This document shows, in pieces, positions 46,484 through 55,888 of a stretch of DNA of 64,000 bases; position 1 is the stretch's first letter; every line of letters begins with the position of its first letter. The notes beneath the pieces are model-generated. The model was not told where the DNA came from, ran no database searches, and was given only the letters and a program-made list of their open reading frames with translations. The translations under genes were made by a program, and so were the position numbers. The stretch is from NCBI GenBank assembly GCA_031553535.1, contig JAVBLM010000011.1, forward strand, positions 1 to 64,000, given 5' to 3'. The DNA is from JAIROC01 sp031553535 (lineage in GTDB: Bacteria; Bacteroidota; Bacteroidia; Bacteroidales; WCHB1-69).

Positions 46484-46972
46484 TTATTGCTCGATAATAA
46501 CTCCTTCTTCTTCGGAAACATCTTCTGACGCTTCCTCATAAGATATGGGATTATCTGTTATTTCATCCATTTCTTCATTAGAAGGAAATGCATTTCCTTC
46601 TTTTCCCTGGTTTACTAGCCAATGCTTGTTCACTTTCTTTAATTGAACAACTTGCTCCTTCCCTTCCTGATCCCCTTCTTGTACAAAACAAGAACAAATT
46701 GCAACAGTATCTCCCTTTATATCACATTTTATATCGGTAACCTTTATTTCCGGTTTTTGTGTAGTATCATTTTCTGAAGAAACAAGTTGTTTTAATAATT
46801 CGTAATAAGAACGGTGTTCTTCCATTACATAATTTTTGATTTCTTCGAATTCAGCCCTATAAAAGTGTGTATAATACTTTTCAACCACAGGCTCCGGTTT
46901 ATTTTGCTTGCAAGCAAAAAATACAATAGCCAGAAGAGAAATATTTATTACTAATGCTATTTTTTTCATCAT
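46484..46972 (-). CDS. Lipoprotein with an acidic C-terminal tail
   Basis: A 162-residue lipoprotein: the signal helix ends with FFACKQNK (lipobox cysteine about residue 21). The mature domain (YYTHFYRAEFEEIKNY... to KVNKHWLVNQGKEG) resembles the small DUF4878/NTF2-like lipoproteins common in Bacteroidota, and is followed by a strongly acidic tail rich in Glu and Asp. Function is unknown. It lies 2 nt downstream of the PpiD-like foldase gene and ends at a terminator, so the two form a transcription unit. Confidence 0.65.
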   Translation of the reverse strand: MMKKIALVINISLLAIVFFACKQNKPEPVVEKYYTHFYRAEFEEIKNYVMEEHRSYYELLKQLVSSENDTTQKPEIKVTDIKCDIKGDTVAICSCFVQEGDQEGKEQVVQLKKVNKHWLVNQGKEGNAFPSNEEMDEITDNPISYEEASEDVSEEEGVIIEQ

Positions 46973-46974
46973 TA

Positions 46975-49119
46975 TTACATTTTAATTTCGGACATGTTAT
47001 CTTTAATCTTATACATCTTACGCAAAGCTCGTGTTCCGTTATTAACAACACGGTTCTGATACATCATCGTATTTTGTTGAATCATCATGCTAACATTATT
47101 ATTGTTGGCATTTGTTGCATCAAGTGTTGGAACATCAATTTTGTTCACTTTTACAGCATAAACTCCCATTTCACCTTTTAATACCTCTGTCTTTCCGGTA
47201 GATGATCCTCCGAATATTTTTCCGATCACTTTTATTTCAGGTCCGTAATGTCCGAAATTCCTATCGGAAAAAGCTACGTTTACCGTGCTTGGAGTTGTGT
47301 TGTTGTTCGTAGCTATTGTGTTCAGGCTGGTATTCGCAGCTAATGCTTGTTTTAGGATTTCCTCCAGCTTTTCAGCTTTTTTATCGCGTTTAACCATTGC
47401 CTCAATTTGGGTTCTTACCTGCTCCTGAGCTAACGTTCTATAACCTTCAGGATAGATATCTTTTAATACTACTACCACATACATATCTTCTAAAGAAAAC
47501 ACATGGGATACAGTTCCTTTTTCTGTGTTTTTGTCAAAAATCCAACGAACAACTTCCCGTCCGCCTTCCCGGATTCCGGGGAGTGTATAACTCATTTTCA
47601 CGAGCCGGTCATTCGTTCGTTTATTTAGGTTGTTTGCAACTACGGCATCTGCAAATTTCTGATACGTATCAGTTCCATTTACAAAATTGTTAGCAGCACT
47701 TTCGATATTGTTAATTGTTTCTTTAGAGGCTGCAATTTGCTTTCTTCCCATTGCAACTCTGATTTTATGTTCCATCGAAGTGCGTTCATTTATTTTAAAG
47801 ATATATGTTTGATAAGGCATTTCATATTTTACAATAGATCCCGGAGCTGATTTATATAAAGTATCAAAGAACATTTGTTCTGAACCACTTCCGTCTTCAA
47901 TCCAGATACGGGATAACGCAGGATCTTCAGGGATTGGCTGGTCGGAATATTGTTTGGCGACTGTGTAAAAATCTGCACCCATCATTACCATTGCATAAGC
48001 AGTATCGACTAATTTCTGTGAATCTTCCTTTTTCCTGGGACTATTTTGTGTTCCTTGATTTCCTATTACAATAAAACTAACATTGATTGAATCCGGTCGT
48101 ATTTGGGAGGATAATAATTTTGCAAATTTCCAATATTCTCCATCTATATAAGGTTCAACGAAAGTACCTACCGGAGCATCGAATAATAGGGTATCTATTC
48201 CCGGTTCTAAAACGCCGCGTTTTACATAAGCACTGTCATAACGGGAATCTACTAAACGATTCACAAAATAATCAGGCCTGTCTGTTTTTGTAAATTCTTC
48301 AAATAATTGATGAACATCTTCTTCTATATTTTTTAAATCTGTTTCGCTAGGCTCAATATTAAAAATCACGTATTCAACATCGCGGTATTCTTCATCCTGT
48401 TTGAAACGATATTTGTTTTCTTCGTAACATTTTTTCAGATCTGCTTCTTTGAAAGATATTTTATCGTCACTTACCAGTTCACTGGAGTATGGAATTTGTA
48501 CAACTTCCAAATCTGCTTTTAAAGAAGCCTCATCAGTTACTTTTTGGGCAAATGCTTTAGGCATATAATAGGCACCGGATAATAAATTCAAGTATTTATT
48601 ATGGAATGTCTCTTTTTCTATATAATTTTCTATCTGCATATAATAATTCACAAGTGCGGAATCATAGTTTTCTATATTGTCGAGAAATTGCTGCGCTATT
48701 TGCATACTATAACCTGTACCATCTGAAAACAGTTGAGCCAGCATTTGGTGAGGATTTGGGCCTGCAACCAAATCTCGTAATTCTTCTGGAGTTATTGTTA
48801 TTCCTAAATAGCCGGCTTGTTTGGCAAAAATAACGGAATCAATCAACTCATCATAAACTTGCATCCCTAATCGAAAATCTTCTTCCGTACTCAAATTATG
48901 TCCTTCATTATTTGCTTTTTGTATTTCTCTGTACTGATCGTATTTGTTCATGTAGGTAAAGTAAGAAATATCTTCATTACCTACACTTATAAATTTATCA
49001 TATATTTTATTATTATTACCTTTCCTGGCAAAGTCACCTAAAAGAAATGCTAACAATGCAAGCGCTACTATAATTAATAAAATGGTGGAATGTTTTCTGA
49101 TGCTTCCTATTACTGCCAT
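46975..49119 (-). CDS. PpiD/SurA-like periplasmic peptidyl-prolyl isomerase
   Basis: A 714-residue inner-membrane-anchored chaperone. One N-terminal helix (TILLIIVALALLAFLLGDF, about residues 12-30) is followed by a SurA-N-like chaperone region, a parvulin-type rotamase segment (about 340-445, with YTVAKQYSD and RIWIEDGSG) and a second helical/beta region. This is the layout of PpiD-like proteins that assist folding of secreted and outer-membrane proteins. It is expressed from the box at 49161-49168, first in the unit with the lipoprotein. Confidence 0.85.
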   Translation of the reverse strand: MAVIGSIRKHSTILLIIVALALLAFLLGDFARKGNNNKIYDKFISVGNEDISYFTYMNKYDQYREIQKANNEGHNLSTEEDFRLGMQVYDELIDSVIFAKQAGYLGITITPEELRDLVAGPNPHQMLAQLFSDGTGYSMQIAQQFLDNIENYDSALVNYYMQIENYIEKETFHNKYLNLLSGAYYMPKAFAQKVTDEASLKADLEVVQIPYSSELVSDDKISFKEADLKKCYEENKYRFKQDEEYRDVEYVIFNIEPSETDLKNIEEDVHQLFEEFTKTDRPDYFVNRLVDSRYDSAYVKRGVLEPGIDTLLFDAPVGTFVEPYIDGEYWKFAKLLSSQIRPDSINVSFIVIGNQGTQNSPRKKEDSQKLVDTAYAMVMMGADFYTVAKQYSDQPIPEDPALSRIWIEDGSGSEQMFFDTLYKSAPGSIVKYEMPYQTYIFKINERTSMEHKIRVAMGRKQIAASKETINNIESAANNFVNGTDTYQKFADAVVANNLNKRTNDRLVKMSYTLPGIREGGREVVRWIFDKNTEKGTVSHVFSLEDMYVVVVLKDIYPEGYRTLAQEQVRTQIEAMVKRDKKAEKLEEILKQALAANTSLNTIATNNNTTPSTVNVAFSDRNFGHYGPEIKVIGKIFGGSSTGKTEVLKGEMGVYAVKVNKIDVPTLDATNANNNNVSMMIQQNTMMYQNRVVNNGTRALRKMYKIKDNMSEIKM

Positions 49120-49160
49120 AATCTGACTTGTTTTATTTTAAGAGTTAAAATGATAGTTTG

Positions 49161-49168
49161 CAAAGGTA
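49161..49168 (-). promoter_or_regulatory. -7 box for the PpiD-like unit
   Basis: CAAAGGTA on the + strand is TACCTTTG on the minus strand, 42 nt before the ATG at 49119. Confidence 0.6.
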
Positions 49169-49362
49169 GAAAAAATATTAATATATAATTCGTTAATACC
49201 TTGTTTTTTGTACTTATCCAACAGAATTCTATATTAATAAATTGATAATCTTGAAGAAATAATTCACTATATTGATTCTTGATTTAAAAACTTAACTCCC
49301 AAATTATTAGTGAAATAATGGAAAGTCTTGAAAAATGGATGAAAGTATTAATTATTTTTTTC

Positions 49363-49370
49363 TATTTTTG
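49363..49370 (+). promoter_or_regulatory. -7 box that fixes the threonine dehydrogenase start
   Basis: TATTTTTG, 20 nt before the ATG at 49390. It lies inside a spurious upstream extension. Confidence 0.6.
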
Positions 49371-49389
49371 CAAAAAACAAATAGTAGAT

Positions 49390-50340
49390 ATGGATAAAAT
49401 ATTAATTATTGGATGTGCAGGACAAATAGGTTCTGAGTTAACATTGGAATTGCGAAAAATATATGGAGATAATAATGTTATTGCTTCCGATATACGTCAG
49501 GCAAATGAAGAAATAACTCAAAATGGTCCTTTTGAAATAGTAAATGTTTTGGAGGCACAAAAAATAGCAGAGGTAGTTAAAAAATATAATATTACACAAA
49601 TATACCATCTTGCGGCAATTTTGTCAGGCAATGCTGAGAAAAATCCTCTTCCTTCATGGAATATCAATATGAAAGGATTATTGGATATTTTGGAAATGGT
49701 AAAAGAGTTGAAAGTTCAGCGTTTATTTTGGCCAAGTTCTATAGCTGTTTTTGGTCCTTCTACCCCTACGAAAAATACGCCGCAACAATCTATTATGGAT
49801 CCCAATACGGTATATGGCATTAGCAAATTGGCAGGAGAGCGTTGGATTGCATATTATAAAGAAAAATATGGTGTAGATACACGCAGTGTTCGTTATCCGG
49901 GTTTGATAAGTTATAAAACCGAAGCCGGAGGAGGAACTACCGATTATGCGGTAGAAATATATTATGAAGCAATTAAGAATAAAAAATATACGTGTTTCCT
50001 GAAACAAGACACATACCTGCCGATGATGTTCATGCCCGATGCTATTAAGGCAACGATACAACTCATGCAGACAGACTTATCCAAATTGACATGCAATGAC
50101 AGTTACAATGTCGGGGGAATGAGTTTCTGTCCTGATGACGTTTTTAAAGCAATAAAGAAACACATTCCCAATTTTGAGATCTCTTATGAACCCGATTTCA
50201 GGCAGGCAATTGCCGACTCCTGGCCTCAAAGTATAGATGACAGTGTTGCGCGAAAGGATTGGGGATTATCTTATATATATGATCTTGACAAAATGACGGA
50301 AGTCATGCTTATGGAAATCAAGAAGAAGTTTGATAAATAA
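49390..50340 (+). CDS. L-threonine 3-dehydrogenase, short-chain epimerase-like type
   Basis: A 316-residue extended SDR enzyme. The Rossmann motif is GCAGQIGSEL; the catalytic triad sits in WPSSIAVFG with Y-x3-K in NTVYGISKLAGE. The segment AGGGTTDYAVEIYYEAIKNK marks the SDR-type L-threonine dehydrogenases, which oxidise threonine to 2-amino-3-ketobutyrate with NAD. The ATG at 49390 (MDKILIIG) is chosen over one 72 nt upstream because the promoter box lies between them. Other UDP-sugar epimerase activity is less likely. Confidence 0.85.
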   Translation: MDKILIIGCAGQIGSELTLELRKIYGDNNVIASDIRQANEEITQNGPFEIVNVLEAQKIAEVVKKYNITQIYHLAAILSGNAEKNPLPSWNINMKGLLDILEMVKELKVQRLFWPSSIAVFGPSTPTKNTPQQSIMDPNTVYGISKLAGERWIAYYKEKYGVDTRSVRYPGLISYKTEAGGGTTDYAVEIYYEAIKNKKYTCFLKQDTYLPMMFMPDAIKATIQLMQTDLSKLTCNDSYNVGGMSFCPDDVFKAIKKHIPNFEISYEPDFRQAIADSWPQSIDDSVARKDWGLSYIYDLDKMTEVMLMEIKKKFDK

Positions 50341-50495
50341 AGCTATATAAATAGTGGTTAGTTGTTAATGATTTAATTTAATGAATTCAAGAAAAGATCT
50401 GCGGAACTCTGCGAGGTCTGCGGGAAAAATAAAAACATAATAAACAGGAAGGATAAAATCGATAAAATGCAAAATTAACAACTAACAACTAATCA

Positions 50496-51143
50496 TTAAC
50501 CATTATATTCCTCTTCTTCTTCCGCAGTGTTCCGTCCCCGGCGTTGAGCGAGAATGTCGTCATAATGTTTCAACCGGATATTCAACAGGGAGACAAATCC
50601 AATATAATTGCTCTCCCCGTCTATCAGCATCAGGGCTTCCCCGTTCGATAATCCTCGTCTATTTCCAGGCTTCAAAGCAAATGGCAGAAGGCTTTCAACC
50701 TTTGCTGAAAGATCCAAAGCAAATGCTGAGATACTTCCAACCTTTGCTGAAAGATCCAAAGTAAATAGCGAAAGGCTTTCAACTTTTGCTGAAAGTTCCA
50801 AAGTAAATGCCGGGATGCTTTCAACCTTTGCTGAAAGCTCCAAAGTAAATAGTGAGAGGCTTTCAACCTTTGCTGAAAGTTCCAAACGAAATGGTTGGAG
50901 ACTTTCAACCTTTGCTGAAAGCTCCAAACGAAATGGGAAAATGCTTTCAGGCTTTCCTGAAACCTTCAAACGAAAATGTAAGGCGCTGTCATCAAAGCCC
51001 GGACGGATAAGATTAGTTAAAAAGCTTCTTCGTTGTAAGGGATGACCGGGGGCTGCGGTTTGTATTATACAAAGCGGAACCCGAAGAAATACATGCCGCT
51101 GATTATTAGAAAAGGGAAATAACAGTTTTATTATATGAATCAA
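50496..51143 (-). pseudogene. Repeat-expanded ORF, probably a gene remnant overrun by hairpin array 3
   Basis: A 215-codon frame. The middle is seven 14-residue repeats (LELSAKVESLSLFT-like) that are simply the translation of the 42-bp array. The tail YIGFVSLLNIRLKHYDDILA, followed by QRRGRN and a run of Glu, resembles the C-terminal helix of uncharacterised Bacteroidales proteins. No start signal or promoter is seen. The C-terminal part may be what is left of a real gene. Translation of the full frame is doubtful. Confidence 0.3.
50692..50985. repeat. Hairpin tandem array 3: seven 42-bp units
   Basis: Cores start at 50692, 50734, 50776, 50818, 50860, 50902 and 50944, exactly 42 bp apart. 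Typical core is CTTTCAACCTTTGCTGAAAG; the last is TTTCAGGCTTTCCTGAAA, a perfect 7-bp stem. Read on the minus strand, 25 bp around the last core (TTTCAGGAAAGCCTGAAAGC and five more bases) are identical to array 1 at 12193-12217, and both are flanked by TTTGAAG. Arrays 1 and 3 are therefore one family in opposite orientation. Confidence 0.9.
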
Positions 51144-51164
51144 ATGGAAACTTCATTTATAAAT

Positions 51165-51206
51165 AGAAGTTACACAAGTTAAATGAAGTTACAGGAAGTT
51201 ATAATT
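51165..51206 (-). repeat. 42-bp copy of the dispersed AAGTTAC repeat
   Basis: Identical to 26125-26166 in reverse complement. Further related motifs follow at about 51263-51370 (TTATCGGTTTTATCC, TAACTTCTCCACTTACGTAA). No gene lies in 51144-51373. Confidence 0.9.
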
Positions 51207-51373
51207 CGCCAAGCAGCTTATTCTTTTGTTGATTTGGTTATTCCTTGATATTTTCTATATGTTGAATTTTACCCTTTTATCGGTTTTATCCTTTCTTCTT
51301 GTTGCCTTCCGCATGTTGCGTTACTATAACTTCTCCACTTACGTAACTTCTGTAATTTCTGTAATTTTTATTA

Positions 51374-53197
51374 TTATTTACCGAATGATTGTTTTTTGAT
51401 CATCTGAGTATATAATCCGTTTTGGCGGGATAGTTGTTCATGGTTTCCTCTTTCTACAATTACTCCGTTATCCAATACAATGATTTCATCTGCATGTATG
51501 ATTGTGGATAACCGATGAGCAATAATTATGGATGTCTTGTCTTTCAAAACATTATTTAGCGCTGCCTGAACAGTTCGTTCCGATTCCGTATCCAAGGCTG
51601 AGGTAGCTTCGTCTAAAATAAAGATAGATGGATTTCGAAGTACTGCCCTGGCAATACTGATTCGTTGCTTTTGTCCACCGGAGAGACGGGTTCCCCTGTC
51701 TCCGATATTGGTTTGAAAACCCTGTTCCAAATGAGATATGAATTCATACGCATTGGCAATTTTAGCGGCAGCGATTACTTCTTCCTGAGAAATATTTTCC
51801 ATTCCCAATGTTATATTGTTGTATACAGTATCGTTGAATAAAATACTTTCCTGCGTCACAATACCGAATAGTTTTCGTAAACTTGTTATGTTTAATGTCC
51901 GGATGTCTTTTCCATCTAATAAAATACAACCGGAAGAAACATCATAAAACCGCATCAACAAATCGGTTAAAGTAGATTTGCCGGAACCTGATAATCCGCA
52001 GATAGCAACCATTTTTCCTTTCTTCACCTCAAAATTGATGTTTTTCAGAACAGGGTTATTTTCGTAAGAAAAAGAAACATTTTCAAGATGTATACTGTCT
52101 GAAAATTCGTTTACCTGAATGGCATTTGGGATTTCGGTAATAACTTCTTCTGCTTTCATTAATTCATTTACACGATCCATGGCGGCAAATCCTTTTTTCA
52201 TATTTGCGACAGATTCTGCGGTAGCTTTTGCAGGATTGATAATTTGCACAAACATGGCAATATAGGTTATAAATAACTCTGCAGAGAAACCATTGGTGCT
52301 GTCCAGAACTAATGAACTGCCATATAATAAAATGCAGATCACTGTAATCGTACCTAAAAATTCTCCGATGGGAGAGGATAGATCCCTCTTCCTGTACATT
52401 TTGATATATAGTTTATTATAATCTTCATTGATTTTTTTGAATTGCTGATATACTTTATCGATTGCATGGAATGCTTTTATTATACGAAGCCCGTAAATAC
52501 TTTCTTCTAATGTAGAAATCATCATGCCTTGTTTTTCTTTTGATTTTTCGGATACACTTCGAAGTTTACGCTGGGTTTTGTTGATAATGAGCCCGGCAAC
52601 GGGAAGTAGAACCAAGACAAAGATCGTTAGCTTGTAATTAATAAAGGAAAGTGCAAATAAATAGAATGCAATTATTAAGGGGTCCCGGAATAATTGTTGT
52701 AAGGATTGTAAAACAGAAACATCAATATCTTGTACATCATTAATTACGCGTGACATAATATCACCTTTTCTTTTATTTGAATAATAAGATAAAGGTAAGA
52801 TTAAGAGTTTTTCATAGCTTTGATTCCTGTATGTTTTTACTACATCGGTTCTGACGGAAGCCATAATCCAGATGGCAAAATAATTGAAAGATTTATTGAG
52901 AAGGAAAAATACAAATATAACAAGGATTAACAATAACAGAGCTTTAACCATGCCTTCCGAAACGATAACTTGACTTAATAAATATTGCAAATACGTAATT
53001 AATCCTTCCGAATTAAATACAAATTCAGGTTTATCCAGGACAGGGGGAATCTTATCGAATATTAGTGATAGAAAAGGAGCAAGCAATACAATGGAAAATA
53101 CCGAGAATATGGTTGAAAAAATATTGAAAAAAACCACAAGAACCAATTTGAGCTTATAGGGCTTTAATAATGTAAACAGTTTGTGAAAATCTTTCAT
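51374..53197 (-). CDS. msbA: MsbA-like ABC exporter (fused permease and ATPase)
   Basis: A 607-residue half-transporter. Six hydrophobic helices occupy residues 1-320 and include DVVKTYRNQSYEKLL, the coupling-helix region. The nucleotide-binding domain has Walker A GLSGSGKST, the signature LSGGQKQRISIARA and Walker B IFILDEATSALD, then the H-loop in IIIAHRLSTI. This matches lipid A flippase MsbA and related drug exporters; without a functional test the substrate is inferred. Its ATG overlaps the stop of the upstream lipoprotein gene (TAATG). Confidence 0.82.
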   Translation of the reverse strand: MKDFHKLFTLLKPYKLKLVLVVFFNIFSTIFSVFSIVLLAPFLSLIFDKIPPVLDKPEFVFNSEGLITYLQYLLSQVIVSEGMVKALLLLILVIFVFFLLNKSFNYFAIWIMASVRTDVVKTYRNQSYEKLLILPLSYYSNKRKGDIMSRVINDVQDIDVSVLQSLQQLFRDPLIIAFYLFALSFINYKLTIFVLVLLPVAGLIINKTQRKLRSVSEKSKEKQGMMISTLEESIYGLRIIKAFHAIDKVYQQFKKINEDYNKLYIKMYRKRDLSSPIGEFLGTITVICILLYGSSLVLDSTNGFSAELFITYIAMFVQIINPAKATAESVANMKKGFAAMDRVNELMKAEEVITEIPNAIQVNEFSDSIHLENVSFSYENNPVLKNINFEVKKGKMVAICGLSGSGKSTLTDLLMRFYDVSSGCILLDGKDIRTLNITSLRKLFGIVTQESILFNDTVYNNITLGMENISQEEVIAAAKIANAYEFISHLEQGFQTNIGDRGTRLSGGQKQRISIARAVLRNPSIFILDEATSALDTESERTVQAALNNVLKDKTSIIIAHRLSTIIHADEIIVLDNGVIVERGNHEQLSRQNGLYTQMIKKQSFGK

Positions 53198-54093
53198 TAA
53201 TCTATCTGTCTTTCAAATATCTGACCATTGAAAATAAACCGGGTTTCAACGATGGTGTTTAAGGCTTTAAAGGTATATTTCAATTCTTGCGACTGATAAG
53301 AAAATGATGTGGTTAAAACTTCACCGTCGGTATAATTCATAAAAAAATACTTTGTATCACCTCCGAATCCATCATAATCAAAAAATAATTCATTTTGCCT
53401 GACTTCCAGTACAGTGGATCCTTTAAAATGATTTTTACTTCCGTAATCCCCCATAAAATTAGCCAGATAAAGAGGATTCCCACTTTCGGAAGATAATTTA
53501 TACAGTGCCATAATCCGGCTACGGGAAAAATTGAAGTCTCCTTCGTTATCGTCATCCACATTGAAAATGGCATGAAGTTTTCCGTTACTTCCCATGTATT
53601 GAAAAACACAAATGTTGGTCTTCATATTAACTCCCAGGTTTTCTTCCCAGGAATAAACATTAAGGGCCTTATCATAAGAAGAGACTTTTTTCAATAGTTT
53701 ATGTTTTAAAGGATAGGTAATACTTTTTGTATCCGTTAAAATATCTTTTAAATAGTGTATGGCTAAATAATTTAATGAATCTATGGTATTGTATATATTT
53801 TGTCCTGTAGGTGTTTTTAATTGGTACAATGTATCCAGGATATTGTAGAAAACCTTCCGTTTGGCTTCGAAAGAAGTTTCAGGAATTTTATATTCTGCAA
53901 TCCTGTTCCGAACCTCGATAGGATTGCTTCCCGATAGGGTAACAATATCAATTCCAGTAGAAGTATCTTCTTTAATAATAGAATAGATAGCAATAGGATC
54001 TTCTATTTTATTATCAGTAGAAGATGTACAACAAGTTAATAAAGCAATAACAAATAAGCCTGCTGTACTGATATATAATAGTCGCTTATACAT
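53197..54093 (-). CDS. Uncharacterised lipoprotein upstream of the ABC exporter
   Basis: A 298-residue lipoprotein. MYKRLLYISTAGLFVIALLT is the signal peptide, with the lipobox cysteine in TCCTSS. The mature part has a helical first half and a beta-rich second half (YTDGEVLTTSFSYQSQELKY). No family is recognised. The ATG at 54093 is chosen because the upstream ATG at 54114 falls inside the -7 box. Coupling to the msbA-like gene (overlapping TAATG) suggests a role in the same envelope process. Confidence 0.65.
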   Translation of the reverse strand: MYKRLLYISTAGLFVIALLTCCTSSTDNKIEDPIAIYSIIKEDTSTGIDIVTLSGSNPIEVRNRIAEYKIPETSFEAKRKVFYNILDTLYQLKTPTGQNIYNTIDSLNYLAIHYLKDILTDTKSITYPLKHKLLKKVSSYDKALNVYSWEENLGVNMKTNICVFQYMGSNGKLHAIFNVDDDNEGDFNFSRSRIMALYKLSSESGNPLYLANFMGDYGSKNHFKGSTVLEVRQNELFFDYDGFGGDTKYFFMNYTDGEVLTTSFSYQSQELKYTFKALNTIVETRFIFNGQIFERQID

Positions 54094-54111
54094 ATTAAGA
54101 ATTTTAGAATG

Positions 54112-54119
54112 CAAAAATA
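54112..54119 (-). promoter_or_regulatory. -7 box for the lipoprotein-msbA unit
   Basis: CAAAAATA on the + strand is TATTTTTG on the minus strand, 18 nt before the ATG at 54093. Confidence 0.55.
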
Positions 54120-54243
54120 TATAATTTTTTCAAGCAGAAAGCTATTAAGAAGTAAGTCGTTAAGTAAACAGTTAAATAGGTGAAAAGGTTATGGCGAAGT
54201 AAAAATTGTTTTTAATATTTAATCTTTTAAATAAGAAAAACAG

Positions 54244-54336
54244 TATTTTTGTAAATATACCGAAAGATTATATTATAAAAATGAATTATGTGCAATTAAT
54301 CGGTTTTTGTGTAATACAAACCAATGCATATCTTTG
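54244..54336 (+). promoter_or_regulatory. Two candidate -7 boxes for the BspA-like gene
   Basis: TATTTTTG (54244-54251) and TATCTTTG (54329-54336) lie 176 and 91 nt before the GTG start at 54428. No gene is seen in 54120-54427. Confidence 0.4.
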
Positions 54337-54427
54337 GCAATTAAATGATAATTTGATGGTAAGGAAAAACTACCCTATACGGTACCGGACAGTAGAAAAA
54401 CAATTAACAAATTAAATACAAAATACA

Positions 54428-55666
54428 GTGAGAAAAATAATTTTATTCTTTGCTTTTTTAGGCATAATCACAATAAACGATACTAAGGCACAAATCATTA
54501 TTGCCTCCGGAAATTGTGGGGCAACAGGCAATAACCTTACATGGGAATTGGACAGCGACAGCGTGTTAACCATTACCGGTAGCGGGAAAATGGGGGACTA
54601 TACAGACGGAACTACACCCTGGTATTCCAATTGTTTTGGAATAAAGACTGTAATTATTGGAAATTCGGCTACTTCAATAGGAAATTATGCATTTTCCAAT
54701 TGTATTGCTTTAGCCTCGATAACTCTTCCCAACACGATTACCTCAATAGGAAATAATGCTTTTGAAAATTGTATTGCTTTAACTTCTATAACTCTTTCCG
54801 ACCCGGTAACCTCGATAGGAATTTCTGCTTTTCAGAATTGTAGTAAATTAAACTCAATAACCCTTTCTAATTCGCTTATATCAGTAGGAAATTCTGCTTT
54901 TTATGGCTGTAGTGTTTTAAGTTCAATAACCTTTCCCAATTCGGTTACTTCAATAGGAGCATATGTTTTTTGGGCGTGTAATAATTTAGGTTCTATAATT
55001 TGTAAAGCAGCTGCTCCGCCGGCTATTCAAAGTAACACATTTGCCAATCTATCAAAAAGTATCCCTGTTTATGTTTATTGTGCTTCTGTTAATACTTACA
55101 AAGCAGCAACTTATTGGAGTGAGTTTACAAATTACCAAATAATAGGTCTTTCTATACCGGAGGAGGTTACTGTTGTACAGCAAAACAATGCATTGGCAAT
55201 TAGCTGGAAAGATACAGGTATGGCAAGTTATAACATATACCGCAATAATGTATTCCTTGCAAAAGTTAGCACAGCAACATATCTGGATAATGATGTGACC
55301 CATGGAGAAGAATATTGTTACGAGATCACAGCCCTAAACGATGATTGTGAAAGCAGTCTTAGCGAAAAGGTTTGCCAAACAGTGGGAACCTCTACAGACA
55401 TCATTTCTGATATAGCAGAAGATAATGTTTCTATTACTATTTATCCCAATCCAACGACGGGAGAATTGAGAATTGAAAATGGAGAATTGAAGATTAATGA
55501 TATTGCGATTTTTGATATAATGGGCAGAAATGTTAACTTGTCTACTCGTCCGCTTGTTAACTCGTCTACTATAACGATAGATATTTCTCATCTACCGGCA
55601 GGCATTTATCTTGTACAGATAAAAACAGAAACAGGAATTATAGTGAAGAAAATCATGAAAGAATAA
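54428..55666 (+). CDS. BspA-like leucine-rich-repeat surface protein with T9SS sorting domain
   Basis: A 412-residue secreted protein. A signal peptide (about residues 1-21, ending TKAQ) leads into about five BspA-type LRRs of 23 residues (consensus SITLPNTITSIGNNAFENC, about 74-190). A FN3-like domain follows (about 245-315). The C-terminal T9SS sorting domain (YPNPTTGELRI... to IVKKIMKE) closes the protein. BspA-like proteins bind host matrix or other cells. The start is GTG at 54428. The sorting domain contains nucleotide repeats of dispersed type (see findings). Confidence 0.85.
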   Translation: MRKIILFFAFLGIITINDTKAQIIIASGNCGATGNNLTWELDSDSVLTITGSGKMGDYTDGTTPWYSNCFGIKTVIIGNSATSIGNYAFSNCIALASITLPNTITSIGNNAFENCIALTSITLSDPVTSIGISAFQNCSKLNSITLSNSLISVGNSAFYGCSVLSSITFPNSVTSIGAYVFWACNNLGSIICKAAAPPAIQSNTFANLSKSIPVYVYCASVNTYKAATYWSEFTNYQIIGLSIPEEVTVVQQNNALAISWKDTGMASYNIYRNNVFLAKVSTATYLDNDVTHGEEYCYEITALNDDCESSLSEKVCQTVGTSTDIISDIAEDNVSITIYPNPTTGELRIENGELKINDIAIFDIMGRNVNLSTRPLVNSSTITIDISHLPAGIYLVQIKTETGIIVKKIMKE

Positions 55667-55698
55667 TGATTATTGGTTAATGGCTAATAACGCTATCC

Positions 55699-55737
55699 TT
55701 CGAGCCTAACCGAAAACACTCTTCGCTTAGGCTCGAA
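55699..55737. repeat. 11-bp perfect stem-loop after the BspA-like gene
   Basis: TTCGAGCCTAA (55699-55709) and TTAGGCTCGAA (55727-55737). There is no T-run. It is possibly a transcription end shared with the convergent operon. Confidence 0.6.
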
Positions 55738-55888
55738 TAATGCTTGTGTCTGAAATCTCCTTAAAGAGTCTCTAAGTGCTTACATCAAAGCAATTCCACC
55801 TGCGAAACAACAGGGGACAAAACAAATAGAACCTGTTTCGTATAATACAGGAAACGATACAAAAATTCTAAAGAGATAATTTTTGTAT

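Noticed and set aside
54206..54415. Small gene before the BspA-like protein
   Set aside because: 69 codons of low-complexity character spanning both candidate promoter boxes; no family seen.
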